Shown piece after piece: positions 22,152 to 34,228 of a DNA stretch of 64,000 nucleotides (positions within the stretch are counted from its first letter, which is position 1; each line of letters opens with the position of its first letter). This DNA comes from Liopterus haemorrhoidalis (taxonomy: Eukaryota > Arthropoda > Insecta > Coleoptera > Dytiscidae), in contig OZ020611.1 in the NCBI GenBank assembly GCA_963971575.1, forward strand, positions 220,774,260 through 220,838,259, written 5' to 3'. The notes under the pieces are model-generated. The model saw nothing but the letters and a program-made list of their open reading frames with translations, was not told where the DNA came from and ran no database searches. Both the position numbers and the translations under genes were made by a program.

Positions 22152-22779
22152 TTTGTGTTCTTTTTTTTCGTTTATTTTTCTCTAAAATTTAAGGCCCATT
22201 CAGACATCCAAAACAAGCTAAATTTAGTTAAATTTTCCGGTTATATAAATAATTGAACTTACATATGCCTTAATGTATTTAACTGGTTAATCGGATACAT
22301 CTTGACCACTGTTGGGCATTTTTAAAATATTGATTAAAGTTGATTAGAGCTTAATTTCGATGTCTAAATGGAACTTTATTGTAAATATTGCTCCATCGCT
22401 TTATCACTCTAGACAGTATAAGTGATAAAAAAATTCTAGTAACTTTTAATTCTTTTATCTAAAACATTATTTTCACTTAATGGTATATTTTGCAACTTTT
22501 AATTTTGATAATGAATGGACAACATAAAAGTAAACCGCAGACAGTCGTTAGTCACATGTGACTTGTAGTTAAATTGGTCTAATGGTCTTTTACAAATATT
22601 TATGATTTTAAGCAAAAAATTTTCACTCTTGACACATAAAATCATAATTCGTTCGACAGTTTTTTACGTTTTCATATTTATATATTTTCAGTACCAGGTA
22701 TTCATGGACCATGTATTCGATACTGCAAGGAATCAGATGCATAGTGGATAAATATTTGGGGCTAAAAATCATCTAACAT
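22152..22779. other. Unassigned AT-rich stretch
   Basis: No motif, repeat boundary or gene was recognised. Confidence 0.4.
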
Positions 22780-23060
22780 TGAACTCTAGATAAAGTGATC
22801 CAAGAACGATGCAAACAGGGTGAAAGAAATGTAAATAGAGTGTTTTGGAACCAAGATATATATAAAGAAAACCAGCACAGAATTTTCAACGGCATCATTA
22901 AGAGCATTACTACTGGACCACTGATATCCTGCAGCTTTGACAATTTCGTCTCTCCATTTGATACTCAAGGAATCCCGTTTATTAGTTCCAGAAGTACTAT
23001 TTGTCCATTAGCCATCATCTTATTTTACTGCTTTTAATTAGAAGATAATTGATCTTAACT
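22780..23060 (-). pseudogene. RTE-like LINE C-terminal fragment
   Basis: The minus-strand frame reads SIKWRDEIVKAAGYQWSSSN, matching the (R/K)W.DEI.K.AG..W segment near the end of RTE-like polyproteins. It is a second, better preserved copy of the segment at 20340-20535. No RT catalytic region or tail remains. Confidence 0.6.
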
Positions 23061-23194
23061 CGCCTAAGCACATTTTAATATATTTTAATAAGGCATTATA
23101 TTTGTAGAAGTTACAAGAATGGAAGTTGATACTGATAAATAAATTCACTAAAATACTCAATGAAGGACAAAAGGCTCTTCATCTACAGCCTACA

Positions 23195-23436
23195 GAGTGG
23201 CCGAGCGCATTAAGTCGCGTGGTTTTAGAATGGTAGAAAGAGTCTGGTCTGGGCGGTCGATGGTTCAAGCCTTCTTCATTGGTGATATTATTCGTGCGAG
23301 AATAATATGGTTACATTACTCCCATTTTCACAATCATTCACCCCTCATTCAGGTGTAGGACCTCGCCCCCTGGCATCGGCGATTAGCCTCGTTGCAGAAA
23401 TTGCCCAATGTAAAATAAATAAATAAATAATAAATT
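23195..23436 (+). mobile_element. tRNA-derived SINE with AAAT tail
   Basis: A-box-like GTGGCCGAGCGCATTAAG at about 23206 and B-box-like GATGGTTCAAGCC at about 23263 sit as in a class II (Ser/Leu-type) tRNA. A ~150-bp unrelated body follows, with GCATCGGCGATTAGCCTCG, and the element ends in AAATAAATAAATAATAAAT. It has the three-part tRNA head, body and simple tail structure of a SINE. No clear TSD. Confidence 0.75.
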
Positions 23437-23900
23437 TGAAGGTATATTAGGTAAAGTTCCAACAAGGAAGGCAAAATCGCTGCTAAAGTATGTTAATCAT
23501 TTTGTATTAGTGAAGATGTTGTACTTCACAATACTTGAAAATATTGGTTTAGATGTTCTAAATCCGGTAATTTTATGTTAGGAAACTATCACACTCTCCA
23601 ACGCCGCGAAACTAAATGCCTATGATTTACAAACATTATTGAATGAAAATCTGTTGCAGTATCACTTGTTTTGTTTGGTGAAAAAAATGTGTCTATAATA
23701 CTTGCAGATATTGGATTCAGCATTTTAAAGACATTAATTATGATATCATTTTGCGAAACGACTCGAAGATTGAAAGCCGATGATTTGCCAACATTATTGA
23801 AACATAAATCCGTGGCTGACGCAAAATCAATTATATCGACACAAATATATGAGATAGAAATAATTCGGAAAATAGGTAGCATATGAACTATTTCGACACA
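23437..23900 (+). other. Coding-like stretch, unrecognised
   Basis: Consecutive plus-strand frames run through it: one reading GKVPTRKAKSLLKYVNHFV up to a stop near 23580, one with LNAYDLQTLLNEN, and one (23671-23886) with LKADDLPTLLKHK. The last two look like diverged copies of one another. No domain is recognised. It may be a decayed gene or transposon ORF. Confidence 0.3.
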
Positions 23901-24104
23901 AGTCTGCCATTTGACTCAACACATACATTTTGATGCTTTCTAATCGATCTAAGATTTTTTTTTTGGGACCATATCGAAATGGTCGATGTGGTCCCAGGGG
24001 TCAATTGGGGGTTGATAGGAAAAGGTGGGCCTTTATTGTCCGATGGCTGCTGCGCTGTTGTTCAGGCAGTGGTTGGCATATTGGTTTTTTTTTTTTAATT
24101 TTTC

Positions 24105-24300
24105 TTCTCCTCTGGTCATCACTTTAAAATTTTGGATTCCCGCCTCCTGGTCATCATTTGAAAATTTTAGTTCCCTCTTTTGTAATTACTTGAAAATTTT
24201 AGATTTCCCCTGGTCACCACTCGAAATTTTGGGATTCCTCCCCACCAGTCACAACTTAAATATTTTGGATTTCTTCCCCTCTCTGGGTGCTACTTATTTT
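24105..24300. repeat. Degenerate minisatellite, ~34-37-bp unit
   Basis: About five imperfect units share (C)CTGGTCATCACTTGAAAATTTT followed by GGATTCCC-like sequence. Diverged but clearly periodic. Confidence 0.65.
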
Positions 24301-24419
24301 TATTATATTTTATTTATTTTTTAATCCGGGCATATATAAATTATTTATAGAGGGTCGATAACTTTTTAAAGAGTCGACGGTCAATAAAGTTTCGGAACCC
24401 TTGTAGTACAACAATCTTA

Positions 24420-24840
24420 AGCACCCAAATGCATGGGCAAGTCCTGGTCAGTCACAACGTCAACGAAAAAACTAAATATCAATGGCAAAATGCCATTAGG
24501 ACACTGCCTAATAGGACACTGATGGTGTACGGTTTTACAAGCTCCTCCAACTGGATGAAACTCTTTCTACCGGGCGTTGTAGTCTTCAGTTGAAACATTT
24601 GGCCAACGATTAATCCAGATGGACATTTTGCTGCACGACAACCCTAAGCCATATTCTTCTCTTACTACTCAGCAAACCTGGAATGGTTTTTTTGAAGTTA
24701 AAGCCTCACGCTGTATATTCACCCGAATTTGGATTATTATTTATCCAGACCGATAAAAAACTCATTAGCTGGACAGTTCTTTCGAGATGAGACTGAGATA
24801 CTAAAATGGATCAACGATTTTACTGCTTCCAACTAAAATC
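24420..24840 (+). pseudogene. Mariner transposase remnant
   Basis: A conceptual read gives LLHDNPKPYSSLTTQQTW, then a shift to LKPHAVYSPEFGLLF. These correspond to the second catalytic Asp block (HDNARPH) and to the HPPYSPDLAPSDY block, where the third catalytic Asp is lost. A more degraded N-terminal part lies upstream (QWQNAIRTLPNRTL-like). No ends recognised. Confidence 0.6.
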
Positions 24841-25915
24841 CTTTTTTACGCACAAATTTGAAACTTATCCGGTCATTCATAAAATGAGGCCACATATTTG
24901 GATGATTGCATTGCAAAAAGAGACTTCTACATGCATCTAATACAGTTATTTGTTGACCAATGGTAACATTAAAATTATTTTTAGTCCTTGGGGCCCCTTT
25001 GTTAGGGGTCTTTGGCACAAGCCCTATTACCCCTTATATAAATACACCACTGCTTTTATGTAATTTTTTGCCCATCCTGCACATATTTTTTTTAACAGCA
25101 ACTTTTTTATAAATCGTGGATATGTATCTATATAAACATAACCAAGTTAGTATCTAGTTAAACTTAAAAAATACACACATCCATCAAGATTTGAAGTATG
25201 TTTTTATTACCATATTCCGTTTTATACCTGGCATCGAAAAATCATAAAATTTTTAGTACTATTTTAGAATTTATATTTTAAACAAAGGATCCAGATATCT
25301 GTGACATCCGATGTCAAGAAGGAATTCTTAAGTCCGGAAGTCACAAAAGTAAGTAGGCCATCTTAGTAATTGAAGATTAAATTTGCATTGTGTAATACGA
25401 GTTTTGTCTCTGAGATACGCAATTTATTCGTGTATTCTTTGTCTTGTGAACTCTGAATGTTTTTGCTATGTTTTATTTCAGATGAATTACCAAGAATCTT
25501 GATTACATTTAAAATTTTTATTCTAAGAATGTACGACTTGTTCTGGTTTGGCACAACTAGATATTTTGTTGTTTACATCTTGTTGTCTTGTTGCATTATT
25601 CTAGCTCAGGAATCTCTAATACTATGACCGTGGATAACTTCGACTGTTGGATCATTCTGTTTTTCATTGTTTTTACTAAAATGAGTTTTTTTCTGATATA
25701 ATCAGTGAAATAACGTCAAATCGTCAGTGAAGTGACTCCACATCGGCAGTGAAGTAAACTTTTTTGTACAAATTCATGTATGGCGGGTTGCACATATAAA
25801 CATTAAAAGGACAAGATTTACAATATCCCACTTCAAACTCTATACAGATGGCAGCACATAACGACAACACTATATAATTCAAAAATTATCAGTGGCTCTA
25901 AAACAATGGTTTCTG
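24841..25915. other. Unassigned stretch
   Basis: AT-rich sequence without recognisable genes; a GC-richer patch near 24985-25040 (CCTTGGGGCCCC...) is unexplained. Confidence 0.35.
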
Positions 25916-25918
25916 AAA

Positions 25919-26033
25919 GCGAGCTACCCATCTTCTAGTTTAATAACAAAACACTATCTTAGGTTAGATTAGGTTAGTAAGTGTTTGGTTAGAAGAAGCC
26001 GAGCGAAGCGAGCTACCCATCTTCTAGTTTAAT
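25919..26033. repeat. Short direct repeat, 26 bp twice
   Basis: GCGAGCTACCCATCTTCTAG and the next six bases occur at 25919-25944 and 26008-26033, 89 bases apart. The DNA between includes TTAGGTTAGATTAGGTTAG. Confidence 0.8.
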
Positions 26034-26599
26034 GACATAAATAAAAGTTCTGCACAGTCCCACCTGTTAGAATCTCTATATATTGAAAAATGACGTGTGT
26101 GTGACGCATGCACAGTGTGCAGTAGGATGTTTTATTAAATCTACACCCATTAAAACAAGTTAATACAAATTTAATAACTTTTGTTATCATTATTTGTACA
26201 CTTTTGTATGATTATAATTTATTAATTATTTATTTAAATGACACTTATTTATAAGACAAAACACTGTTTTCATGGACCTGGTTGTCATATATGACAACCG
26301 ATATTTTGCAATGTTGCCATTGTTAACACCATGACAACAAGTAAACAAGTAAGTGTCAAACGTGGTTGAACATAAATATTTCCGTCGAATACATTAAATA
26401 AGGTAAATAAATAGTAATAAATAATATGGTTTTTGCTTAATAATTGTTGTTAGAATACAATTTACATAGATAGTCATCAATTATATGTGTAAATTACATC
26501 TAACCTAAAAATTAAATATAACTTTTTATACAATTTTAGGATTTAAAAAAAAATTTAAATAAAAATTTTTGGTTGTTAATAAATTTTGTTATAGAGAAC
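26034..26599. other. Unassigned AT-rich stretch
   Basis: No feature recognised. Confidence 0.4.
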
Positions 26600-27142
26600 A
26601 TTGGTGTTTCTATTAGGAGAACTCTATCCCTTTCCCCTGGGGTTTTATTTTTCTTCCAGAATTTAGGGCAATAGAAGCGAGGTGGCTGGCGCCGTATAAA
26701 TATTTAAGCCGCACATAGGTATTGGTAATTACAGGACCACCCTGCATAGTCACATCTACCTCTACACTAGGCTGGCGGCCTTCTACCTTGCCCTGGACAG
26801 CTGATAGCCGCTGGAGTCACTTCACAGTGGTTACGGAATTCATATTTTTTCCCATTTAGGTTTTTAGCGACCGATCACAGAGCTGAGCGGACGCTGGCGC
26901 ATGCCAACTATATAACGCTGGAGTCTGGCCGTATTATACGTTATAATGTGTACCTTGGTACTGAAGATCTTTATATCACTCACACGGTTAACAAACGTAT
27001 AATGGGGGCCATCAGGAGCATGAAGTTTACCATCCAAGCCGTAGGCGATTTATTCGGGTGGAATATACCCATTAAATTCAAATGTCAAATACAATATTTT
27101 ATGAAGGAGGATGAAGTTTACCACCTGAGCCGTAGGCAATAA
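26600..27142. other. GC-richer coding-like patch, unrecognised
   Basis: Much less AT-rich than its surroundings. Minus-strand 26830-26620 holds a 67-codon open frame (contains SVEVDVTMQGGPVITNTYV). Plus-strand 26860-27140 holds an open frame (ATDHRAERTLAHANYITLES... through IPIKFKC) preceded by a pyrimidine tract and CAG-like acceptor (CCCATTTAG). Two imperfect copies of ATGAAGTTTACCA..AGCCGTAGGC lie at 27019 and 27111. No domain recognised; it could be an exon pair, a transposon or an unknown repeat. Confidence 0.3.
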
Positions 27143-27810
27143 TACAATATTTTATCTAGAACTATATCGTTTTATCTTTAAAATAAAATATCAGAAAATT
27201 TAATTTATAAACACAGAAATTCTGAGTGTCAATTCTTTAATTTCTAAACCCACCTCATCAATATTTAAACAACAATGTTTAAAATGCTATTATTTACTGT
27301 TTTACTTAACTTGTAAATAATATTCTAGTTATAAAGATAGGCTATGAGACACGCAAATAGTTATCATTACTGAGCGCCAAATATATTAATTAATTAACTA
27401 ACTTACTAAATAAATATTTGCAGTGTAAAAAACGTTAATTTTTGACGGGTAAGCATGCAGGCACGTTCTTTTTTTTACTCTTGTTGCAATATAAATAGCA
27501 TTATGTATTGACAGTTGGACACATAATGCATTAATTATATAATGGTCGTACATAAATATATAAATTCTTTCGATATTCAACAAGTCCTAATAAATATTCT
27601 AGCTTTCATCTGATACCTCAATTTTTCCAAAAAAAAAAAAAAAAATTCTGGAATAAAAAATTCTGATTGTACATATATAATCAGTACTTTGATTTTTCAG
27701 GATTTTAGATCAACTCCTCTGAGTGATACGGTATGGATATTCATTTAAGATAAATGATTGCAAAAGAAATTTCATTTAATACGCGACTCAATATATATAT
27801 ATTCTATTTT
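27143..27810. other. Unassigned AT-rich stretch
   Basis: No feature recognised apart from a 17-A run near 27631. Confidence 0.4.
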
Positions 27811-27814
27811 GCAT

Positions 27815-28830
27815 TCATAAGAGATTAATTATGAAACTGAATTGAGTATTATAATGAGCTTCATTATGACACTAAAAATTTTATTTCATAAATCTGGTAA
27901 AATTGGTAAAATAGCCTGCACATTTTACAAAAACAAAAAATTGAGAGCTACCTTGAAAAATATAAAACTGTGAAACCAGTCCGGCCAACAGCTATACTTA
28001 AAATATCAAATTCCCTAATCGGGGGCGTTGTTAGATTATATAGTTTAAATATGATATTTTAAAAGGTATGTGTAGCGGCACCAGGCCAACTGCTAACTGG
28101 TGTGGAATTTCGCACCACACAGAGCTATCGGATAATACCGTAGACACGACGGACGTTTGACTACAGTGTCTAAGCGTTTATTCAACAAACATATGTTACA
28201 AACCTTTGTGCTGATGGACAGATGATTCTCTGGGTACCCAGATGCTGAAAAAGCTTCTTGGAGATTCCAAATGAACATATGCAGTCGAACAACAACACCA
28301 GACACTTTTATAAGTGATAAAAATCACGATTTATAGTGAATTATACTGTGAGAGTTTCTTTATATTATTTAATTTAACACTTGCTAATAAATAATTATAT
28401 TTCCAATAGCCGAAAATAGAACAACAGCGGTTTTGTACACCCGAATAACGTAATACCGATGTTACTGTCAAAAAACTCAATTTCTATGTTTTCAAAACAA
28501 AAACAAAAAACCAACGCCTGCTACTATGCCAAATATGAAAAATTAAGACGAAACAGTATGAAAGAGCAAAATAGAAAAAATTGTCTATAAACTCGTTTTA
28601 AGAATAAGACTTTTTGCCACACCTGTCGATTAGAAAATTCGCCGATTCGCGACTCGTTTTCTAACTACTACCCGTGCGGGAAAATCATGACTTATGAAAA
28701 TTGTAGAATTATTTTAAAAAGCATGAAATACCAAAATAGAAAAAATAATATAAAAAACTTGTTACATAAGGCTTTTTGCCGCACTTGTCTAACAACGACG
28801 CGTGCGGTAAAATCACGACTTACGTTTTAA
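27815..28830 (+). repeat. Dispersed repeat also present at 40895-41745
   Basis: Two blocks match the 41-kb region in order and orientation: 27815-27895 (GAGCTTCATTATGACACTAA) with 40895-40968, and about 28720-28790 (AATATAAAA...GGCTTTTTGC) with about 41675-41730. The second block is itself imperfectly duplicated here (28555-28715 and 28722-28830). The middle differs between the copies. Confidence 0.55.
28072..28450 (+). repeat. Possible solo LTR
   Basis: Starts TGTAGCGGCACCAGG, has a TATA-like TTTTATAAG at about 28309 and AATAAATAATT at about 28390 at plausible U3/R spacing, and is GC-richer at its start. No target duplication or clear CA end was found, so this is weak. Confidence 0.25.
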
Positions 28831-30284
28831 TATACTATTAAATTATCTATATGTATTTTCTGTTTTTTTGTGACTGTATTAAGTGGCATTTCTTTATTGG
28901 TTATAACTATTTTTTGCCTTGCGAAATCTTAAAAATGAAATGTAAATAATTTCCCTAAACTTTTCTTTTCTTCATTTTGGACCTTTGTTTTGTACATTTG
29001 GTCTGGACCCATATATTATATAAATATTATATATTTTTCTACATTAATGTCTACATTAATGGTGACGAGAGATAATCGTCTATGGATAATGTCAGAACTG
29101 ATGATTTTTCTCGTGAGGCCCGTCACAGCAGGACAATTTCAACATTATAACTAAGAATCCTTCATAAATACGAAGCGAGTGAAATTTATTATCTCTCACC
29201 TCACCATTTATCCAAAACTATCAAACTAATGTTATCTAACCTCAATTGACTAAAATTTCCCTTAGTGATAGCCCTTTTACCGTTCAGTCCACAGCGGTGC
29301 TGAGACAGCCTAAGGGCCTTGCGTACTGATAGAACCCATCTCTAACTCTTATCTTATATTTTAACCGGTCCCAAGATCGCATCCCGACGGTGTAATTCCG
29401 GTCCCCGAACAATTTATATCATTTTAAACGGTATCAGGGTCTGGAAAAGAGGAACGTTCGCATCTTGTGAACAAATAGCTTCAGCGTCGGGAATTATATA
29501 TTTGTGTGTCTGTATATGGGCCACATGTATGTAGGTTGCGATCTAAAGGATCATCTTGGGGTAATATTATGTAATATTAATTATTTGAACGGGTTTCAAA
29601 TTAGTTTTATGCTCAAGGATTTCTAAGTTTCATCCCTAGGTATTCAGAATTCTGTTATTTGTATGCATAAGGTAAATTTATCAACGGGAATCCTTGAGTA
29701 ATTTTGGGAACTTAACACTGATGTTTTTATTGAATTAGGAAAGCCTAAGACATCATTGTACAAATTCTGGGATATTGTCACAAGGACATGGTTAGAGAAT
29801 TGTTTGACACCAATAAAACATAAATGCATAATATTTATCAAAACGTTTAGAAACAGTTCACTATACAGCGGTTGACATGAAATAACAAAGTTGTATATTC
29901 TATGTTTCACAATTCGTAACATCAGCAACCTTGATGTACTTGTCCCCTAACCATGGTCTTAGGATATTATAATAGAAAAATATGGCATCCTGAATAAACT
30001 TTTCAAAATGTCATTGGCGTGTGGTTGGTATAAAGTTGAAAAACTTATGTCACAGCTTTTTGAAATCCATACTGAAGTAAATCCTCTGAAATTTAAGAAT
30101 TCAAATGACTACGGCAAAGGAAGCAGAAAATCAACAGCTCAAGAAGAGACGACAGAAGACGTTCTAGTAAAATTAAGATAGAGATAATGACTGTGTGCCA
30201 GCTATTCTGTCTCTAAAAATAACCGAAAGAGAGAATCTATTAACTGGTTAAAAATACAGTCAATGAGATTTTTCAAAACTGTTC
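28831..30284. other. Unassigned stretch
   Basis: AT-rich with a GC-richer patch at 29285-29480; no frame or repeat structure that I can name. Confidence 0.35.
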
Positions 30285-30720
30285 AAAATTGTCTTCTTCT
30301 TCTACTAAGGAGTAGGAATTTCCATCCTGTTTCTTCGCTGATTGGGAAAACCGGCTTTGTGGCTACCTTTTGGGCTCTTGTTCCACAGATCTTCTTCCAG
30401 TAGGTCCCATTTTACAAATGTATTCCAGCCTTCTCCCATTCTCTTTACATGTTCGTTCCATTCTTTCTTTCTTCTCTTCATCCACTTGACTACGTTTTGG
30501 ATATAACCGATTCTTGGATTCGCATATGAATTTGCTGTTGACTCCGTTTCTCAGGGAAACACCTTCTATTGATCGGATAACTCTCATTTCACATGTTATC
30601 ATGATCTGTTTTCTTTTCATTTCGGCTCTTTTCAGTCGCGCACATCAGAATAGGACAGATTATTGTTTTGCAGATTTTGATTTTAGCTTCTTTCCGCATA
30701 TACTGTATATCCACACTTAA
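30285..30720 (-). pseudogene. LINE (RTE-like) C-terminal fragment with AAG tail
   Basis: The minus strand reads MRVIRSIEGVSLRNGVNSK, matching the E(M/L)..(L/I)R.(I/V)EGV..RD..R region late in RTE-like polyproteins. In another frame it continues WMKRRKKEWNEHVKRMGEG, GSHKAGFPNQRRNRMEIPTP and a stop. The 3' end is an AGAAGAAGAAG tail (plus strand 30293-30305). One frameshift near 30480 and loss of the 5' part make it dead. Confidence 0.65.
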
Positions 30721-31080
30721 ACAGCTAGCTATTTCCTAGACTTACATGGATTGCTTTTGGACTTCAGTGTTAAGGTCTCTTTAGCTGATGATCTCTACTT
30801 CTAGGTAAGTGGAATATTTATTCAATGGAAGCTCCATTTTCCACTAAATTGTATTTTCGTAAGGCTTTTGTGAAAACCCTTGATTTGGTCTTTGCCGATC
30901 AAATTTAGAAATTGTAAATTTTATAATTGAATTTGATGATTCACCCATTTTAAAATCTCCAAAATAATAAATATATAAATAACAATAATAAGGAAAATGT
31001 CTACAAATTTTTCTTTCAGAAAGAAATATATTTTAAAATCTCTATAATTCTTACTATTGTAAAAAAAAATATTACTATTG
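30721..31080. other. Unassigned AT-rich stretch
   Basis: No feature recognised. Confidence 0.35.
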
Positions 31081-31082
31081 TA

Positions 31083-31810
31083 CGAGGGATGTTTCCTAAA
31101 TTCTGGAAATTGTGCTATAATTAAATTACGCAGAACTTATAGGCAATGTTATTAATGCCAGACAAGTTTTGAGATGTTTATGCAACTATCTAGTGCAATA
31201 TTGTTCAGTCTGATTTAGGTGTTCGACTGATATAGACGCGTTTTCATAGCACTGTTTTTCTAACCATGGAAGACGCAGCAAAATCTCAAAGAGCAATAAT
31301 TTTCTTTTTGTGGAAAGAAGGTGTGAAAACATCAGAAATTATTTAGCGTCTGCAGGAGTATTTGGTGAGTCTGCAGAATCCAAAAGTACTGTTTATCGTT
31401 GGATCGATCGTTTTAAAACCGGTAGAACATCACTAGAAGACGATCCACGCAGTGGGCGCCCAAGCACGTTGAAGACCTACTGAAAGAGGACAGGCGAATG
31501 ACTACTCGTCAAATTAGTGTGCGCCTAGGGATAGGTACACGACAAGTTCATAACATCTTGCATGATTGTTTGGGCGTTAGCAAGATTTCGCCGCGCTGGG
31601 TGCCAAGGCTGTTGGGACCAGAACAGAAACTCAATAGGAGACACCGAAAAAGTTCTTTAAAGACGGCTTAAAAAAAAATAGTTTATCGTTGGGATAAATG
31701 CATTCAGTTAAATGGAGATTATGTTGATAAACTACATTGTAATATTGACGAAAATTAACAAAATAATAAAAATTATAGCTAAATTCCCAGAACTTTGGAA
31801 ACATCTCTCG
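31083..31810 (+). mobile_element. Mariner deletion derivative, 728 bp
   Basis: Left end CGAGGGATGTTTCCTAAATT and right end, inverted, CGAGAGATGTTTCCAAAGTT pair over about 27 bases. They are flanked by TA at 31081-31082 and 31811-31812. The N-terminal part of the transposase and its last ~20 codons remain; the whole catalytic core is deleted at a junction in an A-rich run near 31670. Non-autonomous. Confidence 0.85.
31266..31756 (+). pseudogene. Mariner transposase N-terminus joined to its C-terminal tip
   Basis: Starts MEDAAKSQRAIIFFLWKEGV, followed by a stop in EII-stop, then by shifts through TVYRWIDRFKTGRTSLEDDP, RSGRPSTL, RMTTRQISVRLGIGTRQVHN and KISPRWVPRLLGPEQK. These are the two helix-turn-helix domains and linker of a mariner. 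After the deletion come IVYRWDKCIQLNGDYVDK and a stop, the usual C-terminus. No catalytic Asp is left. Confidence 0.85.
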
Positions 31811-31812
31811 TA

Positions 31813-33079
31813 ATATTAGTACATAGATTCAAGAATGTTCCAAAATATATGCTCTAAATCTAAACACCTATAAGAATTATTGTTCACCTCTATTCACAGT
31901 TCATAATAAAACTAATAGTTGACAGGACTTGCAAAGTTTATACAGATTAAATAACGATTCAAAATATTACAGGTTTGCATGTATTTGTCGTGTGAAATGT
32001 TTTTCTTCAATAACATTTCTTAACAATGATAACATCTCACAATGATATTGCATTCAACATTGCACATTATAGAAAAACACATAAAGTAGTATTTGTATTA
32101 ATAAGATATTTTTTTATATTTACGTTACTTTTATTGATATTATGATGTGAATTTTTCTACGTCTATGAACATCAAATAATGTCGTTAGTGCAGATTAGCC
32201 TAAAACTGTCTGGCCTCTATTAATCAATCAAATATATATAAAATATTATAAACACCATAACAAAATTACAGGAAGAACTTTGATATGAGTATATTTGACT
32301 ATAAAACGCGCATAATCTTTCTTTCCATTTCAGTGCCGCATTTTAAACATGGGTAAAATGTGTAATGCTATAGAACAAGAAAGTCTGAGTCTATTTCAGT
32401 ATTTCCCGTTATTGGCAATTACCATAAAACGCAGCAGTATAGGAAAATTGGATTTTGTAGTCAGAAATATGCTTAAATCCATTGTAACTACATTATTAGA
32501 TACTTTTATTTTCACCATAAAATGTCCTGCTTTTTAGTTTCAGTTCGAACAAAAGATTTAATCTAAAATAAATTTAACTTCATACATAAACCATTACAAA
32601 TAAAATTCATTAAAGTTTCAACTTTATTGCTTAGGATTTTGCTGTGACCTGTTTTCTTTCGAATTTTTCCTGTAAATTCTTTATAGTGATGTCTCACACG
32701 AACTTAAAGTTGAATTAAATATTACTTAAAGCTGACATAAATTGTGCGACTGGAATTTATCGTTTTTTTTTTTTTTTTTTTGGTTTCTTATGTTATATTT
32801 ATGACGCACTTAAAATAAGTTATTAAATTTCGACACTAAGAATTTAGTGAATTAAACGATGGCCGTAAGTTGCATAATGGTTAAAACATTTAATATCATT
32901 TCTTTTAAATGTTCGATTTTTCTTTTATTATTTATTAGACAACTAGCGAAAATCTCGTAACAGGTAACGTACACTCGTGTATTAAGTACAGTAGTGTTAA
33001 AGGGACTTCATGGTACACTAAAAAAGGAACTTTTAGTGTACCAGGAAGTTCCTCGTTTTTCGTGCTAATTTTAACACTC
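31813..33079. other. Unassigned AT-rich stretch
   Basis: No feature recognised other than a 20-T run near 32764. Confidence 0.4.
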
Positions 33080-33151
33080 AAAACTCTCCAAATATTTATC
33101 CAATGGAAAATGTATAAACATCAAAAAAGATTTGGTTTCTTATTATAAACA

Positions 33152-34228
33152 GGTTTGGGAGGTATTAAGAAACTCGGAGTAGAAGAAAATTTAATCCAGG
33201 CAATCCGTAGCCTCTACACAACCACCAGAAATTACATCAGGCAAGGAAATTTTCAGTCCGATGAATTTATAACAACAGAAGGTGTAAGACAGAGGGGAGT
33301 CCTGAGTCCAGTACTTTTCATCATTCTAATGGATGATATCATGAAAGAAATTAAAAATAGAGTGAAGAAACTTAATATTGGATACAGTAATCTACAACCA
33401 ATGAACATTGCCGAATGTGCGTTTGCAGACGACATAGTAATATGCGCAAAAAATAAGGAAGATTTGCAAGCAAATGTAAATATATGGCAGGAGGCGTTAC
33501 TTCAAAGAAATATGGAAATAAACCACAGTAAAACCAAGGTAATGGTCATTGGTAAAGAGGAAGTTGAGATAAATTTAACTCTGGACGCAGTGAAAATTGA
33601 ACAGGTCAGCAGCTTTAAGTATTTAGGAGGTATATTAGAGAGCAAAGGGGGATACGAAGAAGAAATAAACAGTAGAATTAAAGATTCAGCAAATGTATTC
33701 CAGGCCCTCAATAAAATCTTATTGAATAAGAAAGAAATAAGTAACGACACAAAACTCCTAGTATACAAAACGATTTACCTACCCACATTAACATATGGTT
33801 GCGAGTCATGGATACTTTCCGATCGGCTCAAGAGCAAAGTTCAAGCTGCAGAAATGAAATTTTTAAGAAGAGTTAAGGGTGTCACTAAACTTGACAGAAT
33901 AAGGAGTGAAACAATACGAGAAGAGCTACAGATAGAAGCAGTGGAAAAAACAATAGACAGACAGAAATTAAGATGGTATGGACACATCACAAGAATGAAG
34001 CAAGAAAGGCCGACAAAAAATATATGGCTAGCCAGAACTTCAGGAAGCAGACCACGAGGAAGACCTCATAAAACATGGAACCAAACAGTGTCACAAATCC
34101 TAGATAAAAAAGGACTGACATGGAAAGAAGCAGAAAATAAGGCTCACAATAAGACAGAGTGGCGCAACTTCATAAAAGAATTAGACTGAGAAGAACAACC
34201 TTTACACCGAAAGGTAGAAGAGGTTTCT

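Noticed and set aside
25957..25978. TTAGG-like units resembling the insect telomere repeat
   Set aside because: Only about four imperfect units; too short to claim an interstitial telomere array.
29086..29125. CTGATGA at about 29088 as a hammerhead
   Set aside because: No helix II/GAAA arrangement downstream.
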